From positions 62,001 to 126,000 of the forward strand of contig NZ_JBFAHM010000005.1 of the NCBI RefSeq assembly GCF_040654195.1: a stretch of DNA of 64,000 nucleotides, written 5' to 3'. The notes beneath the pieces were generated by a model. It was not told the origin of the DNA. It was given only the letters and a program-made list of their open reading frames with translations, and ran no database searches. Below, in pieces: positions 18,232-25,879 of the stretch (the stretch's first letter is position 1; the number at the start of each line of letters is the position of its first letter). Source of the DNA: Hamadaea sp013361475 (GTDB lineage: Bacteria; Actinomycetota; Actinomycetes; Mycobacteriales; Micromonosporaceae). The position numbers and the translations under genes were made by a program.

Positions 18232-18727
18232 TCGCACAGGGCGGCACACCCTGCTCGACGAGCTCACGCGGGACCGCGTCGTCGCCCAGCAGCGTACGCA
18301 GCATGTCGGTCGTCACACCGCCGTGGCTCACCGCGACGACCGGGCCGGGTGAGTCCACTACGGACTGAACGAACGCGATCATCCGGGCGGCCGCCCGGTG
18401 TGACGAGTCACCGGTGGCCGGCGCGAAGTCGCGTACGCGAGTCGCCCGGTCCCAATCGGCCAAGAACTCCGCGAGCGGCTGCCGGCCGTCCCAGTTCATC
18501 CGTTCCACGAGTCGCCGGTCCTCGATCACCTCGACCCCGGCCGCCGCCGCGATCGGCTGGGCGGTCTGCGTCGCGCGGCGCAACGGACTGCTGTACACCG
18601 CCTGGATCCCGGATCGGCTGAGCAGCTCGGCTGTCCGTAGCGCCTGCTCACGTCCTCGATCTGTCAGCTCGGGATCGCCGGGGTCGCGCCGTTTCTCGGC
18701 GTGCTGGACGAGATACACGACAGCCAC
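18176..18727 (-). CDS. Histidine phosphatase (phosphoglycerate mutase superfamily)
   Basis: 183 residues, start GTG 18727. The phosphate-accepting motif is YLVQHAEKR, where the canonical RHG is QHA. The second catalytic His is in VVAVSHGGVT. LTDRGREQA and YSSPLRRATQTA complete the fold, so the enzyme is probably active as a small-molecule or SixA-like phosphatase despite the altered first Arg. It is convergent with the flippase gene and divergent from a cupin gene 61 bp away. Confidence 0.85.
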   Translation of the reverse strand: MAVVYLVQHAEKRRDPGDPELTDRGREQALRTAELLSRSGIQAVYSSPLRRATQTAQPIAAAAGVEVIEDRRLVERMNWDGRQPLAEFLADWDRATRVRDFAPATGDSSHRAAARMIAFVQSVVDSPGPVVAVSHGGVTTDMLRTLLGDDAVPRELVEQGVPPCAITTLEGSRVHRIAGSTPA

Positions 18728-18788
18728 CTTGGCAGCCTTTCGCACCAGGAGCGCCGGCGCGACCCAATTCTCTTGGTACCTTTCGTGA

Positions 18789-19190
18789 ATGTCGCTGGAC
18801 GTGCACGCCGCCAGCCTTGCCGGACGCGTACTGGCTCCGCCCGGATCGAACATCGTTCTCGCGGAGTGGACCGCCGAGGCGGCTACCGGCCCTGAGCCGC
18901 TGTACCAAGCGCCGCTCCACAAACACGAGGACGACGAAGCCTGGTACGTCCTGTCCGGAGTCCTGCGGATCCGGGTCGGCGAGGACGAGGTCGAGGTTCC
19001 CGCCGGGGGAGCGGCCGTCGTCCCGGGCGGAACCCCGCACACCTACTGGAATCCCGGCTCGGAACCGGCCCGATACCTGCTCGTCATGGGTGCCCGCACC
19101 TATGAGCTGATTCAGGCCATCCATTCACCGGACCGCGGCGACCTTCGCGACCTGTTCACGAAGTACGGCGCCGAGCTGCTGGACTACTGA
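18789..19190 (+). CDS. Cupin-domain protein
   Basis: 133 residues, a single cupin barrel. Metal ligands are visible in LHKHEDDEAWYVLSG (His, His, Glu) and GGTPHTYWNPG (His). It is probably a small metal-dependent binding or dioxygenase/isomerase-type protein; the substrate is unknown. Monocistronic, divergent from the phosphatase. Confidence 0.85.
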   Translation: MSLDVHAASLAGRVLAPPGSNIVLAEWTAEAATGPEPLYQAPLHKHEDDEAWYVLSGVLRIRVGEDEVEVPAGGAAVVPGGTPHTYWNPGSEPARYLLVMGARTYELIQAIHSPDRGDLRDLFTKYGAELLDY

Positions 19191-19217
19191 GCCTGCCGCT
19201 GATGACCTCGTATTGGG

Positions 19218-19643
19218 TCAGCCACGCAGGGCGGTGGTCGCGGATTGGAGCAGCCGGAGCAGGTCTTTGCGGTCGGCAGCGGTCCAATCACGAAGGCGCG
19301 AAGTCAGCGCGCTGTTGAAGGCGTGCTGAAACCGCTTGGTCAGCTCCTCGCCTTCCGAGGTCAGGTGGACGCGGGTCATCCGGCGGTCTTGGGCATCGGG
19401 CTGACGGATGACCAGGCCACGTTTCTCCAAGCGGTCGACCAGGCCGGTGATGTTCGTCTTGTCGCAGTGCAGTAGGCCGGCGAGTTCGCCGAAGGACGGT
19501 TGCAGGTGCTGGGTGAAACAGAGCATCTGCGCCTGCTGAGGGGTCAGCCCCAAGGGGCGGCTCGTCGCGCTGAACAGGCCGTCGGTCTCGCGGAAGAAGC
19601 CGACGATCGTCTCGATGAGCTCGTCCTCGGATGTGCTGGCCAC
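19218..19643 (-). CDS. MarR-family regulator
   Basis: 141 residues with a winged helix: PSFGELAGLLHCDKTNITGLVDRLEKRGLVIRQPDAQDRR (read in two parts, about 50-90), and dimer helices at both ends. It is divergent from the SDR gene across 89 bp, which contains GTTGA/TCAAC arms at 19667-19671 and 19677-19681. It therefore probably represses the SDR gene and itself. Confidence 0.9.
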   Translation of the reverse strand: MASTSEDELIETIVGFFRETDGLFSATSRPLGLTPQQAQMLCFTQHLQPSFGELAGLLHCDKTNITGLVDRLEKRGLVIRQPDAQDRRMTRVHLTSEGEELTKRFQHAFNSALTSRLRDWTAADRKDLLRLLQSATTALRG

Positions 19644-19666
19644 GAAAGAAGCCTAGCACCTCGACA

Positions 19667-19681
19667 GTTGACAGTCTCAAC
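19667..19681. promoter_or_regulatory. Short inverted repeat, candidate MarR operator
   Basis: GTTGA (19667-19671) and TCAAC (19677-19681) with a 5-bp spacer, in the MarR/SDR divergent gap and overlapping a TTGACA hexamer. Confidence 0.4.
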
Positions 19682-19732
19682 CAAAGTAGTCCATGATCTC
19701 GACTATCCATACAATCTCCTATTGGAGGGATC

Positions 19733-20464
19733 ATGCAGGTAGCGGAGCACGTCGCAGTGGTCACCGGGGGATCACGCGGGATAGGACGGGCGATCAGCGA
19801 ACGGCTCGCCGCCATGGGAATGCGGGTGGTCATCGGCTCCCGGGATCAGGACGTGGCGGAACAGGTGGTCGACCGCATCAAGGAGGCGGGGGGTCTGGCC
19901 GTCGCCGTCCGAACCGACATCACTCAGCCCGCCGCGGTCAAGGAGCTCTTCGACTCCGCCGAGGACTACTTCGGACGGGTCGACGTTTGGGTGAACAACG
20001 CGAGCACGGCGACCGCCGGGGCGCTGTCCCGGGCGACGGACGACGACTTCGACCGGTACGTTGCGGCCAACGTCCGCGCCACCTTCGTGGCCTTGCGGGA
20101 GGCGGCGACTCGTATCCGCGACCACGGTCGGATCATTTTGATCTCCTCCGCGTTGACCGTGTCCCCGCTGCCCGGCATGGCCTTACTGGCCGCAGGCAAG
20201 GCGGCGAGCGATCAACTCGCCCGTTCGCTGGCGTGGGAGGTCGGTTCGCGGGGCGTCACGGTCAACAGCGTCTTGCCCGGCCTCACCCGCACCGACGTGC
20301 TCGCCACGGTGCCGCCGCACGTCATCGCGGACGCCACCGCTCGTACGCCGCTGGGCCGGCTCGGTGAACCCGGCGACATCGCCGACGTCGTCGCCTTCCT
20401 CGCGTCCGAGGCGAGCCGCTGGATCACCGGTCAGACGATCCATGCCGCCGGCGGCATGATCTGA
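19733..20464 (+). CDS. Short-chain dehydrogenase/reductase with missing catalytic tyrosine
   Basis: 243 residues; RBS GGAGGG. The Rossmann motif TGGSRGIGRAI, NNAS (normally NNAG), the catalytic-Ser region ILISSA and the C-terminal GQTIHAAGGMI are all SDR-like. The YxxxK motif, however, reads LAAGK within ALLAAGKAAS, so Lys is kept and Tyr is Leu. Ordinary SDR oxidoreduction is unlikely; it may be a binding protein or use different chemistry. Paired with the divergent MarR regulator. Confidence 0.88.
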   Translation: MQVAEHVAVVTGGSRGIGRAISERLAAMGMRVVIGSRDQDVAEQVVDRIKEAGGLAVAVRTDITQPAAVKELFDSAEDYFGRVDVWVNNASTATAGALSRATDDDFDRYVAANVRATFVALREAATRIRDHGRIILISSALTVSPLPGMALLAAGKAASDQLARSLAWEVGSRGVTVNSVLPGLTRTDVLATVPPHVIADATARTPLGRLGEPGDIADVVAFLASEASRWITGQTIHAAGGMI

Positions 20465-20491
20465 GGCTTGGCGGGCGCGAGGCGGCTGACG

Positions 20492-22552
20492 TCAGACGAC
20501 CGCACCAGGGGATACGGCGAACCCCGGTTCCGCGATCATGCGTGCGCGCTCCTCGGCCACGGCGCAGGCGGTTGCGAGGTTGTCGACCGGTACGGGACGG
20601 GCGATTCCGTACCCCTGGGCCTGGTCGCATCCGTGATCGCGCAGGACGGCCAGCGTACGCAGATCCTCCACGCCCTCCGCGGTGACGAAGAGGCCGAGGT
20701 TGTGGGCGAGATCGATCGCGCTGCGTACCATCACGGCGTTCCCGGCATCGGTCGCCACGTGGCGGGTGAGTGTCTGATCGATCTTGAGTTCGTCGGCGTT
20801 CAGTTGCCGGAGCTGGTTGAGCGAGCTGAAGCCCGTGCCGAAGTCGTCGATGGAGACCTGGACGCCGTCCTGCTGGACCTGGCGCAGCATGGCGCGTGCC
20901 TTGTCGGGGTCCGTCATCATGCTGCTCTCGGTGACCTCCAGCCGCAGGCGCGACGGCCGTAGCCCGGATTCGGCCAGGGCGGAGCGCACCTGCTGTGCGA
21001 ACGCGTCGTCGAGGAGGCACTTGGGCGAGACGTTCACCGCGACCGTCACCGGGTTCTGCTCCTGCCAGGCCGAGGCATCGCGGACGGCCAGCCGGAGCAG
21101 GTGGTAGGTGAGCGGTATCTCCAGGCGCCCGGATTCCGAGATCGCGAGGAACGCCCCCGGCAATAGCAGGCCGAGCCGCGGATGCCGCCAGCGGACCAGG
21201 GCCTCGACCGCGGTGACCGAAGCGGTCGCGAGGCACACCTGGGGCTGGTAGAAGAGCACGAGCTGATCGTCGGGGTCGCCGCCGTCCACCAGCGCCCGCA
21301 GCTCCCCGAAAAGCACCATCCGCTCAGGGCGTTCGGCATCGAGTTGCGCGTCGTAAACGGCGACGCTCGAGCCGTTCTCCTTCGCCCGGTACATCGCCGC
21401 GTCGGCGCGGCGAAGCAACGTCTCGGCGCTGGACGACTCGTCGGCGATGGCGAGGCCGATGCTGCCGCTGACCGCGGCCGGGCCGGCGTTGAGCGCGAAA
21501 TCCTGTCGTAGCGCCTCGCCGACCTGCTGAGCGATGCGGCTTGCCACCGCGACGCTGTCGACCGCTGGAAGCAGTACTGCGAACTCGTCCCCGCCGAGGC
21601 GAGAAACGGTGTCGCCGGTCCGGAGCAAGGCTTGCAAGCGATGTCCGATCGCGGTGAGCAACTCGTCGCCGGCGTGGTGGCCGAGGGTGTCGTTCACGGA
21701 CTTGAACTCATTCAGGTCCACGATCATGACGGCTGGCTGCGCGTCCTGCCGGCCGCGCAGTGCGGCTTCGAGGCGGCGTTGGAACAGCGCGCGATTGGGC
21801 AAGCCAGTGAGCGGATCATGGAGAGCCAGGTGTTCGCTGGCGTCGGCTTGCACGACGAGCCGACGTTGGTAGCCCAGTACCACTCGCCAGATGACGGCCA
21901 CGAGTCCGAGCCCGAGGGCGAAACCGCTCACCATCGTGATCAGAATTCGAGACTGGATGTGCCTCAGCTCGGAAGTGATGCGCTGGGCGTCGCTGTGGTA
22001 GCCGTTCGCGACGTCGTCGATGTCGCGCTGCAGTGTGTAGTACAGGGGCTGCACCTCTAGGCGATCGAATTGCCGGGCAGCCTGATCCTGATTGGCGACC
22101 TGGTTGATCAGGCGGTCGGCCGCAGCCCGGAACTCCGCCTGTTCCCGGCCCAGTCGCGCGGCGTCGCCGGCGGCCACCGAAAACTTCGACACCGCCGCTT
22201 TCTGGAGGACGGCTGCGGTCGCGTTGACCGACTTCAGATAGCGGGTGCGAGCGGCGTTGGAGGGCTCGAGCTGGTAACTGCGGATCTGCGCGGCCTCCAA
22301 CGCCACCGCGGCGCGGGCATCGCTGAACAGCGCGTCGAGGGCCTGTGCCTGGCTCTGCCGCGCGGTCGCCTTGCTTGTCTGGAGGCTGCCCCAAAGGGTG
22401 AACCCGACCAGAGCCACGAGCACCACGGCCAGTGCCGCGGTGGTGAGCAGGCTTCGTGTCCGGCGGGCGCGGGAATCCGTGCGGTAGCCCGCGGCGGCAC
22501 GCACGAGGACACGATCAAAGGCTGCATCGGATCTACGTCGGTGTCTTGTCAT
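20492..22552 (-). CDS. Membrane GGDEF-EAL protein (c-di-GMP synthesis/degradation)
   Basis: 686 residues. TM1 ~35-55, a periplasmic helical sensor ~56-200 and TM2 ~200-222 precede the GGDEF domain. Its active site RLGGDEFAVL is intact and an inhibitory I-site RTGD lies five residues upstream. The EAL domain follows with EALVRW, NVSP, LEVTES, DDFGTG, ELKID and AEGVE, all catalytic residues present. Both activities are possible. Divergent from an amino-acid-type binding lipoprotein 115 bp away, which may feed its sensor. Confidence 0.94.
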   Translation of the reverse strand: MTRHRRRSDAAFDRVLVRAAAGYRTDSRARRTRSLLTTAALAVVLVALVGFTLWGSLQTSKATARQSQAQALDALFSDARAAVALEAAQIRSYQLEPSNAARTRYLKSVNATAAVLQKAAVSKFSVAAGDAARLGREQAEFRAAADRLINQVANQDQAARQFDRLEVQPLYYTLQRDIDDVANGYHSDAQRITSELRHIQSRILITMVSGFALGLGLVAVIWRVVLGYQRRLVVQADASEHLALHDPLTGLPNRALFQRRLEAALRGRQDAQPAVMIVDLNEFKSVNDTLGHHAGDELLTAIGHRLQALLRTGDTVSRLGGDEFAVLLPAVDSVAVASRIAQQVGEALRQDFALNAGPAAVSGSIGLAIADESSSAETLLRRADAAMYRAKENGSSVAVYDAQLDAERPERMVLFGELRALVDGGDPDDQLVLFYQPQVCLATASVTAVEALVRWRHPRLGLLLPGAFLAISESGRLEIPLTYHLLRLAVRDASAWQEQNPVTVAVNVSPKCLLDDAFAQQVRSALAESGLRPSRLRLEVTESSMMTDPDKARAMLRQVQQDGVQVSIDDFGTGFSSLNQLRQLNADELKIDQTLTRHVATDAGNAVMVRSAIDLAHNLGLFVTAEGVEDLRTLAVLRDHGCDQAQGYGIARPVPVDNLATACAVAEERARMIAEPGFAVSPGAVV

Positions 22553-22667
22553 TCCCGCCGCGCTCTCCTCTCGCAGCAGCTATGACCTGCGAAAACTCCT
22601 TCAAGCGAAGGTCCGGATCCGCGTCAAGGTGTGCAACACTACAGGACTGCCTCGGAAAGGTGAAAGC

Positions 22668-23840
22668 ATGTTTAGCGGACGAATCAGGCGCGGGATGCTG
22701 GCGGCCGCCGTCGCTCTCGCCCTGGGCCTCACCGCTTGTGGCACCGGCGGTCGAAGCAGCACCCCGGCACCGTCACCGGACGTCATCCGGCTCGCAGCCC
22801 TCATGCCGATGACCGGAGACAACGCTCCGTCGGCGGCGAACATCATTCCGGCTCTCACCATGGCGGCCGAGCAGATCAACGCCGCCGGAGGGGTGCTCGG
22901 ACGGCGTGTCGAGATCGTGACCGCGGACGACGCGTGCGATCCGGAGACGGCCGTGAACCGGGCCAACGAAATGATCAAACAGGACGTCACGGTGTCGGTC
23001 GGCGGCTACTGCAGCAGCGCCACCGTGCCGACCCTCCGGATCTTCCACAACGCGGGGGTCCCGATGATCATCCCCGCGGCCAACTCCACGGATCTCATCC
23101 AGCCGCGCTACGACAACGTCTTCCTGCTCTCCGGCACGACGGCGATCGAAGCTCAACGCGCCGTCTCGTGGATGCCCCGACTCGACGCCCACAAAGTCGT
23201 CCTCGTTCATGACGGGACCAGCTTCTCGGAGTCGGTCGCCCAAGGCACCCGGGACGCCGCACGCAAGCCTGCCAGCGCCATCGATGTGATCAGCGAGGTG
23301 CAGGTCAGCCAGGGCGCCGACCACTACGACACCGGCGCCGCGCGGATCGCGGCGATGCAAGGCGATCTGGTCTTCTTCACCGGCTACTACGCCGAGGCGG
23401 GCAAGCTGATCCGCGATCTGCGGGCGGCCGGCTACCAGGGAAAGATCATGCTCTCGGACGGCGGCGTCAACCCGGCGGTGTTCCGCGGAATCGACCCTGC
23501 TGCGTTCAAAGACACCTACGGCGTCGCCCTGCCTATGCCGGAATTCCTGCCCGACCTCGCCGCCTGGTCGGCGAAGTACCGCGCGCTCGCCGGGCACGAC
23601 GCCGGCCCCTTCACGATCCAGGCGTACGACGCGGTCCAGCTGGCGGCCAGCGCGATCAGGAGGGCCGGCAGCCTCGACAAATCCGCGATACGCAAGGCGT
23701 TGGCCGAGACGCAGCCCGGCGACGTCGACCTGCTCACCGGGTCGGCCGGCTTCAACGCCGACGGAACTCAGAAGACCGTGCGGTTCATGCTTCTCCGACT
23801 CCAGGACGGGACCTTCGTCCAGGATCCGCTGTCGCGCTGA
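22668..23840 (+). CDS. Branched-chain amino-acid-type ABC substrate-binding lipoprotein
   Basis: 390 residues from ATG 22668 (GAAAGG just upstream). The lipoprotein signal ends at the lipobox LTAC. A type I periplasmic-binding fold of the LivJ/AmiC class follows: IRLAALMPMTGDNA, AEQINAAGGVLGRRVEIV, GGYCSSATVPTL and KIMLSDGG. No permease or ATPase gene is adjacent, so it is an orphan receptor. Its divergent partner is a sensor-type GGDEF-EAL protein. Confidence 0.9.
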   Translation: MFSGRIRRGMLAAAVALALGLTACGTGGRSSTPAPSPDVIRLAALMPMTGDNAPSAANIIPALTMAAEQINAAGGVLGRRVEIVTADDACDPETAVNRANEMIKQDVTVSVGGYCSSATVPTLRIFHNAGVPMIIPAANSTDLIQPRYDNVFLLSGTTAIEAQRAVSWMPRLDAHKVVLVHDGTSFSESVAQGTRDAARKPASAIDVISEVQVSQGADHYDTGAARIAAMQGDLVFFTGYYAEAGKLIRDLRAAGYQGKIMLSDGGVNPAVFRGIDPAAFKDTYGVALPMPEFLPDLAAWSAKYRALAGHDAGPFTIQAYDAVQLAASAIRRAGSLDKSAIRKALAETQPGDVDLLTGSAGFNADGTQKTVRFMLLRLQDGTFVQDPLSR

Positions 23841-23885
23841 CGGGCGCAGCCTCGCCGACTACGCGGTCGTCGCAATGGAACCGTG

Positions 23886-23942
23886 GTGCACCGCGGATCG
23901 CAGAATGCGAAACGGCGTGTCCTGATGGCGGGCGACCGCTGC
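23886..23942. repeat. Left copy of a ~57-bp direct repeat flanking the MazF module
   Basis: Positions 23898-23926 are identical over 29 bp to 24703-24731, and similarity extends over about 57 bp. The rest of 23841-24021 holds no gene I can support. Confidence 0.75.
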
Positions 23943-24021
23943 ACTGAAAGAAGCGGCTCAAGGCGACGGTGCGGACAATGCATGAACGCTAGAACAGTTC
24001 ATCGAGCGACGTCCACCAGCC

Positions 24022-24324
24022 TCATAGTTCGAGGTCGTACGCCGCCGCGATCGCCTGCGCGAGTTCGACCTCCTGATCGGCCTTCAGATATCCGAGAAGC
24101 CGTCCGATCGCAGACTGCGGCACGGTCGTGACGTTGTCGCAGGACACTACGGAATCGTGATCAAGGCCGTTGGCGCGGCCCACGCCCACCTCCGTGGACA
24201 GGCCGCGAATAGTGCTGGTGATCGGGGCCACGGTGATCGACTTGAGATAGGGGCGTACCTGCTCGCGAGTCAAGATCAGGACTGGGCGGGTCTTGTCAAG
24301 TGAGGCGAGGTGAATGGGTCGCAT
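24022..24324 (-). CDS. mazF: MazF/PemK-family endoribonuclease toxin
   Basis: 100 residues. MazF core: RPIHLASLDKTRPVLILTRE (beta 1 and catalytic Arg loop), APITSTIRGLSTEVGV, SVVSCDNVTTVPQS and GRLLGYL. Toxins of this fold cleave mRNA. The start codon overlaps the antitoxin stop by one base (TGATG), so translation is coupled and the antitoxin is made first. The pair is bracketed by direct repeats. Confidence 0.9.
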   Translation of the reverse strand: MRPIHLASLDKTRPVLILTREQVRPYLKSITVAPITSTIRGLSTEVGVGRANGLDHDSVVSCDNVTTVPQSAIGRLLGYLKADQEVELAQAIAAAYDLEL

Positions 24325-24557
24325 CAGTCGATGTCCATCGGCTGTGGGCCGGACCAGGCCGCCAGCTCGTCGAGGTCCGACGGCTGGCTGGCAGCGGCGT
24401 AGATCCGAGCATCGTGTTCCGCCGCTTCGCGGCGGCGGTCGCGCTCAAGCGCGCGGGTTACGACCGCCGCACGGCTGGTCGCGGCACCCGAGCTGACCTG
24501 TTCGTCGACGAAGGCTACGAGGTCGTCAGGTAGGCGTAGGGCGATCTGGATGGTCAT
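24324..24557 (-). CDS. Ribbon-helix-helix antitoxin
   Basis: 77 residues from ATG 24557. The N-terminal RHH DNA-binding segment (TIQIALRLPDDLVAFVDEQV) is followed by an acidic tail ending AAWSGPQPMDID that would bind the toxin. Directly upstream is a perfect 9-bp inverted repeat whose left arm meets the 5' end of the gene, as expected of an autoregulated type II system. Confidence 0.85.
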   Translation of the reverse strand: MTIQIALRLPDDLVAFVDEQVSSGAATSRAAVVTRALERDRRREAAEHDARIYAAASQPSDLDELAAWSGPQPMDID

Positions 24558-24565
24558 AAACAGCA

Positions 24566-24596
24566 TGATACCAAGTTGGGATTCATTTTGGTATCA
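24566..24596. promoter_or_regulatory. Antitoxin operator palindrome
   Basis: TGATACCAA (24566-24574) and TTGGTATCA (24588-24596) are exact reverse complements, 13 bp apart, immediately upstream of the RHH antitoxin. Probably bound by the antitoxin. Confidence 0.65.
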
Positions 24597-24690
24597 CGCC
24601 AGGGCGCCGAAGCCAAGCCCGGGCGTGGCGGGCACCCATGATGTCGCTGACGGCACCGGCCGACGATCGGGCCGAAGGTAACGGCGAAGG

Positions 24691-24748
24691 GTGCACCGTG
24701 GGTCGCAGAATGCGAAACGGCGTGTCCTGATCACGGGAGATCCGCTGC
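24691..24748. repeat. Right copy of the ~57-bp direct repeat
   Basis: Contains the 29-bp identical core at 24703-24731. It lies 805 bp from the left copy, with the antitoxin/MazF pair between them. The remainder of 24601-24855 shows no gene. Confidence 0.75.
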
Positions 24749-24855
24749 GCGTGCGAATGGCGGATTCGAGGTGTGAACTACGTTAAGGCATCCGGCAGTG
24801 TGCAACACCGAGGACGGAGACGCGATACGCGCCATCGTGGATCGGGGCGCCGCCT

Positions 24856-25188
24856 CTACGGCAGGTCGAACGCTGAGCGAGGCGACTTTCCGCGGCCTGC
24901 AGCCGAAGACAGTTCGACCGCGAAAGCCCACGCCAGGCTGTCGCTGCGGCGATAGAACTTTCTCTTGGAGTCTGTCTGAGGGAGGGGCGACAGGAGGCCA
25001 GCTTGTACAAGGTCCGCTAGAGGCCGCTGAAGGTTGCTGGCGGTGACGTCCAAAGTCCGGGCGAGGTCGCTGAGGCACACTGTGCCGCTTGGTGACCCGG
25101 CAATAGCCACCATCACCTCCAGCCTGTACCGCTGTCCGAACACGACTTGCGATAGTGCCCGTACTCGGTCATGCGACCCCACCAACAC
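24856..25188 (-). CDS. Winged-helix (ArsR-like) regulator
   Basis: 110 residues, GTG start. HTH region: RLEVMVAIAGSPSGTVCLSD, LARTLDVTASNLQRPLADLV and QAGLLSPLPQTDSKRKFYRR. It has no metal site. It reads divergently from the Sce7726-like gene, and a perfect 7-bp palindrome overlaps the shared promoter, so it likely gates expression of that presumed defence nuclease. The C-terminal 30 residues (SSAAGRGKSPRSAF) look degenerate. Confidence 0.7.
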   Translation of the reverse strand: MLVGSHDRVRALSQVVFGQRYRLEVMVAIAGSPSGTVCLSDLARTLDVTASNLQRPLADLVQAGLLSPLPQTDSKRKFYRRSDSLAWAFAVELSSAAGRGKSPRSAFDLP

Positions 25189-25211
25189 GCCGTCATCTTA
25201 CCTGTTACCCG

Positions 25212-25231
25212 TTACGCGTATCGCGTAAGAT
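25212..25231. promoter_or_regulatory. Palindromic operator overlapping a -10 box
   Basis: TTACGCG (25212-25218) and CGCGTAA (25222-25228) with a 3-bp centre. TAAGAT at 25226-25231 fits a -10 element for the Sce7726-like gene, so bound regulator would block it. Confidence 0.6.
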
Positions 25232-25267
25232 ATGGCTGCGGTAGGTTCAGTTCCGGGAGGTGAGAGC

Positions 25268-25879
25268 TTGAACGAGATCGCGCCAACCGAACTCGAAGTC
25301 CGCATTGCCCTCCGGTCGCACCTCGCGAGCGCCTCAGGCCAGTGGTCATTGATCGAGGAACTGTGGATACCGCAGACCCATGAGCGGGTGGATGTTGCCC
25401 TGGTCGACTCGTTACTCAGAGCGTTCGAGATCAAGAGCCAGCGAGACAACCTATCGCGGCTACCTCGGCAGGTAGGCGCATATAGTCGGATATTCGACGA
25501 ATGCACCGTCGTGGTGGCCGAGCGGCATCGACAGGCCGCTCTTGAAATCGTGCCGTCTTGGTGGGGCGTATGGGTCGTAACTGCCGGGAATTCTGTCAAC
25601 ATGGACAAAGTTCGTCACGCAGAGCGCAATTCTGCCTTGGACGGACCAACGCTTGTCCGCTTGCTCTGGCGAGATGAGCTTCGAGAAGTCTTGACCCTAC
25701 TCGGAACGCCGCCGCCAGCCGGAGCCGGCCGTTCATGGATGTGGGCCGCACTGCTCGACCAACTGGATCAACAGGGCTTACGGAACATAGTTACTCGGAC
25801 ATTGCTCTGCCGAGATCCGGCACAGGCCAAAATCCCTACGAGGCGCTTTCTTGCGACGAGCTCTGCAGTTGCCCGCTGA
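25268..25879 (+). CDS. Sce7726-family protein, PD-(D/E)XK nuclease-like
   Basis: 203 residues. TTG 25268 was chosen as start because GGGAGGTGAGAGC precedes it; ATG 25232 lies in the promoter and has no ribosome site. Nuclease-type spacing is visible: E31 (IEELW), D42 (RVDVAL), E54-I-K56 (AFEIKS) and Q68 (LPRQV). Sce7726 proteins usually accompany Sce7725 proteins; the next gene is one, but here it is convergent with a 44-bp overlap. A defence role is inferred from context, not shown. Confidence 0.8.
   Translation: MNEIAPTELEVRIALRSHLASASGQWSLIEELWIPQTHERVDVALVDSLLRAFEIKSQRDNLSRLPRQVGAYSRIFDECTVVVAERHRQAALEIVPSWWGVWVVTAGNSVNMDKVRHAERNSALDGPTLVRLLWRDELREVLTLLGTPPPAGAGRSWMWAALLDQLDQQGLRNIVTRTLLCRDPAQAKIPTRRFLATSSAVAR

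Noticed and set aside
23841..24021. Small gene after the binding lipoprotein
   Set aside because: Only short plus-strand frames without ribosome sites exist, and the sequence is largely the direct repeat.
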